A stretch of DNA of 64,000 nucleotides from contig CM026424.1 in the NCBI GenBank assembly GCA_014871385.1, positions 1,922,001 through 1,986,000 on the forward strand. The letters are read 5' to 3'. The position numbers and the translations under genes are program-made. Source of the DNA: Ceratodon purpureus (Eukaryota > Streptophyta > Bryopsida > Pseudoditrichales > Ditrichaceae). Under the pieces are notes generated by a model. The model was not told the DNA's origin, searched no databases, and was given only the letters and a program-made list of their open reading frames with translations. This document shows, in pieces, positions 48,889-58,000 of the stretch; within the stretch, counting starts at the first letter, position 1; each line of letters starts with the position of its first letter.

Positions 48889-51270
48889 CTATTCATCTAC
48901 ATCTACTCCCCCTGTGCCACTTGGTCCCGCTCCATCGTCCAGCGTCAAGCTGCGCCTGGCTCTCGTCCGTGTCCGCCGGAATGGGCCATCACTTTCACTG
49001 AGAGAACGCAAAATTTGCGAGTTCCTCAATTCTCTCAATGTACGCAATGTCTGTGGAGAGTGTTCCTCCAGAAGAAAGTCAACAGCCTCATGTTTGAAAA
49101 TTAACTTCCACTCCGAAAGAGACATTTGGACTGCATCTCGGGCGGTCAAAGACATGAATTGACCTTCGAGATCTGTAACCAATTCCCCGTCCTTGTTCCA
49201 TATGAGGCCTTTTGGGTGATTACCAAGTTGGAACTTCCTATGCTTCGGATCCCAGTATCCATTCAAAGTCTGATAGAAGAAATTTCGTTTCCCTTGGTCC
49301 TCCTTCTTTGATCCAATTATCTTCTTTGCCACCCTCACAATCTGATTGGGGTCATCCTCCCACCCCAACTCGTCACTTACATTGCTCTTGAAGACCGAGT
49401 GAGTCTGGGCCCGCCAACTCCAAATCAAATCTTCCCCCCACATGTTGCGGTACTGTTCACCTGGTGTGTTTTCGGGATTTCTCTCATGGCTTGGTGGCAT
49501 GTATGGAGTGAGTCCAAAAACCTCGTACAAGCGTTCATGGAACGGGGATTTGCACACCGGGCAAAATCTCCTTACCAAAAAAATGTTAATTAAACACATT
49601 GGATGGAACATGTGGGTACATGATCCAACTGCCCATCCACCCTCAGGACCAAATGTATTTAGACACACACTACATTCTTTTGAACCATCCATCACCCACG
49701 GTTGAGGATTTGGCCAAAGCTTTCTGCTATTAACTCCTTTCTTCATTTGAAGATCATGGCACGAAGTTGCGTTCTTCACATCGAAATTCAACTGGGCCCA
49801 ATCTATGAGTTCAGGATTCGATTCTTGCTTTGGCATGTTATCTGGATACATATCATCTGCGTTAATCCATGAAGTGAGGCCAAAATTTCTTCGTCTGTTG
49901 TGTTGCAAGTACGATTCGTCGATCTTCTTGAACTCTAATGCAATTTGGCGACCGCGATCAACGCTGAGAATGGTTGCCACTTTCCACTCGTAGTATGCTT
50001 TAGCAAACTTAGAAACAAGGAGCCGCAAATCATTATTGGCTCTCTTCAATGTCTCCACTTCTCCCGTTAGAGCATTGGGTGGAAATGACAAGGAATCTTG
50101 ACTTAATGGTCCATCGATGTCCACATAGGGTCGCGGGTATGGGGCTGGTGGAGGCAATATCACTCCAACTCGTCGTCGTTTTGCTGGAGTAGAAATATTC
50201 TCCAACACACCGGCAGTCGCAACATCAACCGTGTTGTTGATGTAAGATTCATCCACCAACATTGGATCTTGAACTACAGGTATATCATTGGCTTGAGAAG
50301 ACTGAGGTCTTTCTTGTTCTTGCAATTGATTGCGCAAATCTGATATTACTGCATCTTTTGCTGCTGATTCCAATCGTAGTTTTCGGATGGTCTCTTGTAA
50401 CTCTGCAATGAAGCCATCCTTTTCTATAACCTGTAATTGCAACTCCCCGACCTCCTCGGTCTGGTTAGACTGGTCATTTCTAACTAGAACCGGCATGCCA
50501 AGAACCATCGTAGGTTCAGTTCCGACCACCTCCAAATTAGCTGCCGTATTTGGATCGTTTTCCACGAAGATGGTGTTCGCATCGTCGTGAGGTTCTATGA
50601 CGTCCGCTGGATGGTTCATTGGAGGCTCTACAGCCATATTTGCTGGTGCTGCAATTCTACGTGGCACTCTTTCTCCACGACGACCATCGGAATCAGAATC
50701 TGGTTCAGACTCTGCTGTATCAGGCTCCCGCACTTGTGTTTTTTCCTTCATTTTTTTCCCCAGGCCACCATCTGCGTATTTCCTTTGTTTGGGAATGTCA
50801 CGCTCTGTCGGCGCCCTAACACTCGGCGTGGATTTGATGGTGGACCAATCCACCACTTTGTGAAGCACCACCTCAGCATACACCATTCTGCAAATGAACA
50901 ATGGTACTTCATTGCGTTCAACACATCGTTGCTTGTATAGATGCTGGTAAACTTGTATAGAACGTTCAACAAACTCCGCATTTAAGCAATAATAGAGGTT
51001 AGCCTTGTCTGAGATCCTGTGTTTTCTGTGCCGATCATGTGGAAATATTTTTGTGATGTGGCACCACTCAATGAATTCCTCGCATGTGGAATATTTCCAC
51101 GGTTCCGGCTCATCTTGCCAACCTCTAAATGCCAACTTTGTCGGGTTGTTCAGCACATGAAGCCGCTTCTTCATCTTCTTACCACCACGCTTCCGTTCAC
51201 GATCTCTGATTTTTTTCTTTTCGACCTTGGTGAGTGGCCTTTCCTCCGCCGGATCTGGGTTTCCCTCCAT
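48889..51270 (-). CDS. Intronless coiled-coil / RING-H2 protein, 793 aa
   Basis: One uninterrupted frame. The N-terminus is very basic (VEKKKIRDRERKRGGKKMKK). Residues ~70-145 form an aromatic/Cys region and ~190-210 an acidic linker. Residues ~270-330 are a leucine/glutamate coiled coil (LQVIEKDGFIAELQETIRKL). A basic patch, STPAKRRRV, may be a nuclear signal. Around residue 555-600 is a RING-H2 finger: C-SV-C, GSCTHMFHPMC, then RRFCPVCK, giving C3H2C3 spacing and pointing to ubiquitin ligase activity. Downstream are a tryptophan-rich region (MWGEDLIWSWRAQTH) and an arginine/serine C-terminus. I do not recognise the family outside the RING. It is the only intact member of the array-TATA gene trio and is read toward the transposase. 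Confidence 0.8.
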   Translation of the reverse strand: MEGNPDPAEERPLTKVEKKKIRDRERKRGGKKMKKRLHVLNNPTKLAFRGWQDEPEPWKYSTCEEFIEWCHITKIFPHDRHRKHRISDKANLYYCLNAEFVERSIQVYQHLYKQRCVERNEVPLFICRMVYAEVVLHKVVDWSTIKSTPSVRAPTERDIPKQRKYADGGLGKKMKEKTQVREPDTAESEPDSDSDGRRGERVPRRIAAPANMAVEPPMNHPADVIEPHDDANTIFVENDPNTAANLEVVGTEPTMVLGMPVLVRNDQSNQTEEVGELQLQVIEKDGFIAELQETIRKLRLESAAKDAVISDLRNQLQEQERPQSSQANDIPVVQDPMLVDESYINNTVDVATAGVLENISTPAKRRRVGVILPPPAPYPRPYVDIDGPLSQDSLSFPPNALTGEVETLKRANNDLRLLVSKFAKAYYEWKVATILSVDRGRQIALEFKKIDESYLQHNRRRNFGLTSWINADDMYPDNMPKQESNPELIDWAQLNFDVKNATSCHDLQMKKGVNSRKLWPNPQPWVMDGSKECSVCLNTFGPEGGWAVGSCTHMFHPMCLINIFLVRRFCPVCKSPFHERLYEVFGLTPYMPPSHERNPENTPGEQYRNMWGEDLIWSWRAQTHSVFKSNVSDELGWEDDPNQIVRVAKKIIGSKKEDQGKRNFFYQTLNGYWDPKHRKFQLGNHPKGLIWNKDGELVTDLEGQFMSLTARDAVQMSLSEWKLIFKHEAVDFLLEEHSPQTLRTLRELRNSQILRSLSESDGPFRRTRTRARRSLTLDDGAGPSGTGGVDVDE

Positions 51271-51388
51271 CGTGGTGTACTGGTAAAGTTTTGTGTGTTA
51301 AAAAACACACCAACTCCTCAAAACTTCCCCCAATTGATTTTACAATTTTCCTCCGTGGTTGATTATGGTATTGTAACTATACTTTGTG

Positions 51389-51543
51389 GCCCACCCAAGT
51401 ATTCAGCAATAAGCCACCGTGAGGTAGTTTAGGGCCCGAATTCTCGGATGAGCGTACAAAATACGGTAGAACGAGGTACGTGGCGTTGTCAAAATGCTGT
51501 AGACCCCACCCAAGTACTCAGCAATAAGCCACCGCGAGGTAGT
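51389..51543. repeat. Direct repeat in the RING gene leader
   Basis: About 40 bp reading CCACCCAAGTAYTCAGCAAT then AAGCCACCGYGAGGTAGT occurs at 51390-51429 and again at 51506-51543, in the region between the TATA box and the start codon of the RING gene. Confidence 0.75.
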
Positions 51544-51602
51544 GCAAGGCCTGAGTGCCAAGGTGGAGCTTAAAAAGTGGGGGGGGGAGGGCGCCCCCTT
51601 CA

Positions 51603-51610
51603 CTTATATA
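51603..51610 (-). promoter_or_regulatory. TATA box of the RING gene, next to array 4
   Basis: On the minus strand the array's final C-run is followed by GACTATATAAGTGAAGG. This nearly copies the sequence around the kinase-like gene's TATA box (ACTATATAAAGTGAGGAG). It lies about 335 bp before the start codon at 51270. Confidence 0.65.
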
Positions 51611-51612
51611 GT

Positions 51613-51880
51613 CGGGGGGGGGGGGGGGGGGGGGGGGCGCGAGCGGGGTCAAGGGGGGCGCGAGCGGCTGAGGGGGGGGCGCGAGCGGGATCAAGGGGGG
51701 GCGCGCGCGGATTTAGGGGGGGGCGCGAGCGGGTATCGGGGGGGGGGGGGCGCGAGCGGGTATCGGGGGGGGGGGGGCGCGAGCGGGTTTGGGGGGGGCG
51801 CGAGCGGGTTCAGGGGGAGGTGCGCAAGCGGGTATGGGGGGGCGCGAGCGGGATCAAGGGGGGGCACGAGAGGGTCCCTT
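51613..51880 (+). repeat. G-run/CGCGAGC array 4 (about 11 units)
   Basis: Units of up to 23 G followed by CGCGAGCGGG and a variable four- to five-base end (TCA, TATC, ATCA). This is upstream of the RING gene on the minus strand. Confidence 0.85.
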
Positions 51881-52420
51881 CCTTAAAACAAACTCTCATT
51901 TCCTTACGAGTAGCATTGAAGAAGGTTGGAAGACAATAATAAAACAAATGCAATGGATTTTTTCACCATTTCTCTCAAAAATAAAATTAAAAATTAAAAA
52001 TTAAAACGAGATATTAAAATAAGGAATATTGATTTGAATAATTTGGGGATGAGATATCAAATTATAGAAAAACAATCATGACTATAATAAGGGACTCGGG
52101 ATAAAAAGGGATGAATAACATGGGATGAAAGAAGTTATCAAGATGAATAAATCTCATGGTGATTAGAAACTGAGTTATGCCATAACGGAATACTGATCTA
52201 ATGCACCATGAATAATATAATGTTGACTACAAAAAAATTAGTGTATTAATATTAGAAGAGATGTGGAAATCTAAAAAAGATAAAACATTGGAAGAGACGA
52301 AGGGAATAAAATAAAATCAATATCATGGAGAGGAAGAGATAAAATGAATAAAGTAAAATCAATAGCATGGTCTAGAAGACAGTTGAATTAGAGTTCAAAA
52401 CAAAAATCTATATATTTCAT
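51881..52420. other. AT-rich spacer and degenerate satellite edge
   Basis: No gene. From about 52290 the sequence resembles diverged pieces of the 210-bp satellite (GATAAAATGAATAAAGTAAA, AATAGCATGG). Confidence 0.45.
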
Positions 52421-53260
52421 TGTACATACGGATCCTACAATGCTCTAACATATAATTAAAAATATAAAGAATCATAAGGAAGGGCTCGATGCAATTGGTT
52501 TGGCAGATAAACGGAATAAAATTAAATCAATAGCATGGAGTGGAAGAGATAAAGGGAATAAAATTAAAAGAATAGCATGGTGTGGAAGAGAGTTGGATTA
52601 GAGTTTAAAAAAATAAAAAATATAATGCATTGTACATACGGATCCTACAATGCTCTAACATATAATTAAAAATATAAAGAATCATAAAGAAGGGCTCGAT
52701 GCAATTGGTTTGGCTGATAAACGGAATAAAATTAAATCAATAGCATGGAGTGGAAGAGATAAAGGGAATAAAATTAAAAGAATAGCATGGTGTGGAAGAG
52801 AATTGGATTAGAGTTTAAAAAAATAAAAAATATAATGCATTGTACATACGGATCCTACAATGCTCTAACATATAATTAAAAAAAAAAAAAATCATAAAGA
52901 AGGGCTCGATGCAATTGGTTTGGCTGATAAACGGAATAAAATTAAATCAATAGCATGGAGTGGAAGAGATAAAGGGAATAAAATTAAAAGAATAGCATGG
53001 TGTGGAAGAGAGTTGGATTAGAGTTTAAAAAAATAAAAAATATAATGCATTGTACATACGGATCCTACAATGCTCTAACATATAATTAAAAATATAAAGA
53101 ATCATAAAGAAGGGCTCGATGCAATTGGTTTGGTTGATAAACGGAATAAAATTAAATCAATAGCATGGAGTGGAAGAGATAAAGGGAATAAAATTAAAAG
53201 AATAGCATGGTGTGGAAGAGAATTGGATTAGAGTTTAAAAAAATAAAAAATATAATGCAT
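52421..53260. repeat. 210-bp AT-rich satellite, four units
   Basis: TGTACATACGGATCCTACAA starts units at 52421, 52631, 52841 and 53051, and a truncated fifth begins at 53261 (period exactly 210 bp). Units differ at few positions. Inside each is a shorter internal repeat (AATAGCATGGWGTGGAAGAG twice). Confidence 0.95.
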
Positions 53261-53267
53261 TGTACAT

Positions 53268-53842
53268 ACAACACCATATTCATTAATTTGGGACAAAATG
53301 GTGACTTTGGGATTTAGAACCCTAGTTTTTCGGGAGCCTCAACCATGAGCTAAATCCACACTTAAGTCAACAATGAGCTAAATTATCTCAATAATTTAGC
53401 TAAATAAATATTGTTCATTGTGAGGTAATATATTTGCTTCCTAATGTTGTTAATAATTGTAGGGACCATTGAGGAAATTGCCTTCTGTGATGTATGAGTA
53501 GGGTTATATTGATTCAGGAAAACAATGTGAGCCATGTAGGATATAATACATACGTTACATAAACAATTACACGACACATTAAAGTATGCATTTAGTCCAG
53601 AACGAGCTAAAATTCAACCAAACAAAGCGGTTTCTTCTAACATCACCGCATTATGCATCTAGTCCAATGGGAGCTAAAATTTAAACAAAAGAAAGCGGTA
53701 TCGTCCAACATCAAGGCATTATCATCATTTTTGAAAGGCAAATATACTGAACTGATACGACATTGTATCACATATTTATTGCATGACGTGGGAATAATGA
53801 AACACTGAAATAAATTAAGTGAAGTAATTGGCCACTGAAATT
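53268..53842. other. Spacer with half-palindromes
   Basis: It begins with ACACCATATTCATTAATTTG, related to the end of the 389-bp element. Half-sites of the dyad family (GAGCTAAA / TTTAGC) occur near 53347, 53373, 53396, 53605 and 53670. No gene. Confidence 0.4.
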
Positions 53843-54676
53843 TCACACACGGGACTTCATCTCCTCTCTTGCCTTCAGTTCTTCCATGGCCTTCATAATC
53901 GCACCCCTCCGTGAAACTGTTCTCGGGTGGGATTCAGAAAAAACAGAAGTCTTTGTTTGAAGCCGAAGAATTGGGTGCGCTAAAGAGTCTCTCATCTGCC
54001 TCTTCAAGGTCGCTAGATCTGGGCCTGTAGAGGAACAGGAACGGGTTGGCTGAAATCTTGATAATCGAGGAGGTTTAGGGGCACCACTTGACATTGTCGG
54101 CATTGCGTGTTTCGAAACAACACAATCTCGACCATGTTGCTCAGTAATTGGCGTAGGCAAAGAAATAATACTATCTACGGATTTTGTTCCTACAACATGG
54201 TCTAAATTAGTAAAACTAACAACAGGATTAGCTAATGTCTCAACTACCGGAGGGTCACATTCTGACCCAAGGCCACCATATAATTGCCTTTGAGGGGTCA
54301 ATGCTGTCTGAAGCGTGGGAGAGGTAGAACGCTCCCGTCTCGGAGTGCATCTCCCAACCAACTTCAAAGGAGAAGGTGAATTAACTGCAATTCGACCCCC
54401 TCCACTGCTAGGAGGACTATTCACAACATCTTGCTCCAAGTCCCCTCTTGAAAAATCTATAGCCGCAGATGCAGCATCAGTTGCAGAGAACAATAAAAAC
54501 GGTTTGGAGTACTCTTGACCTCCTAATGCTCCACCTTCGGATATGGAGCATGTACCGACCACCTCCCCGCTTGAAAGTATGGATGGCGCTCCCAAAGAAC
54601 GATCGTACCTGCAATCAAAGCCACCTGAAACGGAGTGTACTGGTCGAACCTGGAGAAAATATACAAAAAAGAACAT
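53843..54676 (-). CDS. Ser/Pro-rich reading frame, probably a 3' exon
   Basis: The frame is open for 277 codons. A strong acceptor (TTTTCTCCAG) at 54650-54651 suggests the exon really starts at 54649 (VRPVHSVSGG ...), giving 268 residues to the stop. It is rich in Ser, Pro and Thr (SGGGRIAVNSPSPLK, RERSTSPTLQTALTPQRQL) and ends with a charged helix (AIMKAMEELKAREEMKSRV). No domain is recognised. It may be an alternative last exon of the large gene just upstream or a separate gene. No donor in the preceding exon matches its phase, so I leave it apart. Confidence 0.45.
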   Translation of the reverse strand: MFFFVYFLQVRPVHSVSGGFDCRYDRSLGAPSILSSGEVVGTCSISEGGALGGQEYSKPFLLFSATDAASAAIDFSRGDLEQDVVNSPPSSGGGRIAVNSPSPLKLVGRCTPRRERSTSPTLQTALTPQRQLYGGLGSECDPPVVETLANPVVSFTNLDHVVGTKSVDSIISLPTPITEQHGRDCVVSKHAMPTMSSGAPKPPRLSRFQPTRSCSSTGPDLATLKRQMRDSLAHPILRLQTKTSVFSESHPRTVSRRGAIMKAMEELKAREEMKSRV

Positions 54677-54750
54677 TTGGATCCATTAGAAAAAAGATCG
54701 GAAATGACAATAAATATAAATGGCAACTTAGGTGAAAGAACGTTCAAAAA

Positions 54751-55062
54751 GACATTTACGAAAACAATTCACAAAGTTTAAGGAATACATTTATAAAAAC
54801 ATGTACAAAATAGTCAACAGTTTAGCTCACTGTGAGCCAGTTTAGTCCGTCCTAAAAAATTTCAAACAGCCCTATGTTTGCCAAAGCGAAAACATATACT
54901 TCTGACACCCATGTTCTGTGTTAAAAGACATTTACGAAAACATTTATAAAATAGTCAACAGTTTAGCTCACTGTGAGCAAGTTTAGATTGACCTAAAAAA
55001 AGTTAAAAAAGACTAATGTTTGGCAACGCCGCAAACATTGAATTTGACACCCATGTTCCGTG
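54751..55062. repeat. Imperfect tandem duplication including an exon end and a dyad
   Basis: GACATTTACGAAAACA, TAGTCAACAGTTTAGCTCAC and GACACCCATGTTCYGTGTT occur twice in the same order, mostly 141-142 bp apart, with an extra ~35 bp in the left copy. The right copy contains the last codons of the phosphatase-like exon, so the left copy carries a pseudo exon end. Confidence 0.75.
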
Positions 55063-58000
55063 TTGAGAGCGCCATCCCCTCTAGAATGTGATGAAATAGT
55101 GGATCGTCTTGGGACAGAGGAGGGACTCCGATTCTGTTGTCATCAACGTACTCTACTAGTTTCCCATTTCCCGCATTCTTGTCCAGCGTTGACAACCATG
55201 GGGCCAATATGGACATAAGAACACAATCTTCCGCATCTTTCTCAACCCATGATTTTAAAAAAATAGCATTTCCAGTGTTGTTACATATGCTCTTCTCTGG
55301 ACTATCATCTATCAAGATTGTGTTTGCACTGTTGAAGGTGGAACTCTCCCCGAAAAGGGCCCTTGACAAAGTTTTGAGAAATATTGGCTTCTCTCCGTTC
55401 GGGTACTTCAAAATAGTACGACGAGATGTTTCAATACGGTCGCAATCTTCTTGACTTAGTATAATCGAAGGCATTGGCAAGCCATTGAACAGATAATTTA
55501 CAACATCCATCGCTGTCGTGCACTTCATTGAACTCCAGACGACGACATGAGCAAAAGTGTTCACGAATGATATAAAATCTGAAAATCCCGGCCGAACATA
55601 CACAGCCTTAGGACCTATAAGAGTGGGGAATGTTGGGCTTAGAACTCCTAGGTTAACGTCGTTCGTCACTAAGTCCTTCAATCCACTCCGCCTGTGGATG
55701 CATTTACTTAGAATTCCATTAATGTCCAATACAACGTTCAGCCACTTCTTGGGAGCTACACCCTTAGAACCTCGTGAGACCTTTGTAGACGCTTCAGCCT
55801 GGAAAAGCAATGAAACAGAACAAAAAGCGTTACCTGATGAAATGCAGAAGGACGAAAAGGCGATGTCAATTTGAAATTCTGATTTGAACAATTGGAACGC
55901 AATTCCACCTCGCTAACCAGAGATTTAACAGCAACCGGGCGATGAACATAGTCAGTTGCTTCTAGCTGACCATCCATTCAGAACAACAATTTAAAGAAGT
56001 CAAGTTCTTGTAAAAGTCAAAACATTTGTAATGTGAAACAAAAACTATTGTGCATACAAAACTAGGGTGAAATGGAAACCCGGATGTGGAGTTATAAGCT
56101 TTATATATGTGCACTGCCACACTTCAAAATGTCTGTACAATCACTTATCATTCAGATAAGGTATACTGTTTAAGCAAAGAACGATTAAGGTCTAACACTT
56201 AGAGTTTTAGATTGATGTAAATCCCAGAACCGCATACCTCAAGACCGTCTGCACCCTTCTGGCTCTCCAAGACAGTTGGCAAAGCATCTGGGAGTGACAG
56301 TGATATCTCCGGGGAGTTCTCATAATCTACCAACTCATCCTCTTCTCCATCAGTAGGAAGATTTGTATCCAAGTGGCAATCTGAGGGCCCTTCCTTCGAG
56401 CTCTGGTTGTTCACCGAGTTACCCTGCCCCTGCTCAGACACATTAGAAAAGTTCTTAACAACTTCCATCGAGGTTCGGTCACCACTAACACCTCCATCAA
56501 TGTCATCATCCTCATCGGGAGTTTGAGGCACCGGGGTATCAGACTTGCAGGTGGTCTTCGGAATCGGCTGTTGCAAATCTTCCTCAGAGGCTGTTTCAGC
56601 CAAGACAGGGGTAATCACAGGTAATTGTAAAGGGGGAGGATTTTCAGGCAAAGCAGTGTCGGCGCTTACACTGCCAGGTACATCCAAACCAGTTTGCTCA
56701 CTGTGAGCTAAAACCGTCTGGTCGATACTCGGTGAAGGTGCCAAGGATGGAGCGGATACAGAACCAGAGTTCCGAGCTACCATAAGAGCGAGCATTGCTT
56801 TCATGTCAGCAATCTCCCTGTCGCGTTGCTTCTCTCTCTCTTGTTGTTCCCTCAGTTGAGTCTCTGCCCTCTCCTTAGCAAGCCGGGCCTCCTCCACAAG
56901 AATTCGAGTGGCCTCCGCATCCCTCTCATTCTTCTCCTGTTTCTTCTTTTTCCGAGCCTGGTTCCAATCAAACCAATCAATGTCTCTCTTGACGACTGGT
57001 TCCCCAGGATGTGGAGCCTTACCGGCGGCATTAAACACCTCATCTTCACCCTGTGGAACAGTTTCAAGACGAACAGCAACAACAGGAATAACCGGTCTCG
57101 AGGATTCGCCTTGAGTATTGGCACTAAGAGGGGGCTCATCTTCATCATCGTCCTCGGAGTCGCTAAGTGGTACTATGGGAACCCCGTCTGAAGTCTTCGC
57201 ACTGACCTTCAACACAACAGTATCTTCCATCGGCTCTGGAACATCATCGTCATCGATATCCCTTGAGTCTTCCTCCTCCCCTTCTGTGCTCCTCCTCGAT
57301 GATGATCCCACGAGACCAGCATTGATATCTTGATCAAGGGTGAACTTCTTCACTAACCGGCGACCCAATCTAGAACTCTGGCTTCTGAAACGGGATTCAG
57401 GTAGAGGGCAAGAGCCTCGAGCCCGAGCAGACATGTTTAGCTCACTGTGAGCTAAAAGCAGCTGCCTAGGCTCTGTTCGTGGGCTAGGTGGCGGCGCATC
57501 CTCTTCATCGAAGCCAGCTCCGATGTCTTCACCAAGCTCGCCATCAGCACCAGCGTTGTCATCCACGTCATCCGGTGATTCTCCGTCTTCGTCGTCGCTA
57601 GATTCCTGTACACCAACTGGACGATCGAACTCGTCGCTCTCAAGGAACTGCTGTCTCTCCACTGCGGGCTGTGTATCTTTTAAATCATAGACGGAGTTCT
57701 CCTGGATGAAATCATTGATATCTAGGGTCGGTACAAGCTTCGACATCTCTCTGTAACACTCACTGAAGTTGTGGTCGATGATTCCATAGTAAAACATACC
57801 ATAAATCTGGAACCAATACACATGAAATAACACTGTTAGTCACCTTCAAAGCTTCCCAACTTAGCTCACAATGAGCTAAATGACTTACCAGTCATACTGA
57901 GGAGCTACACTACAGATACAATCAACTAAAAGTACTAAGACATTTAATCTCCTAAAATCAATTGACGCTCCTTTATACTTAAAATCCGCAAACATCTGAA

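Noticed and set aside
43051-51939. Open frames over the G-run arrays giving glycine/arginine/alanine-rich proteins
   Set aside because: They are translations of the tandem repeat in several frames and both strands, with no independent start or splice support.
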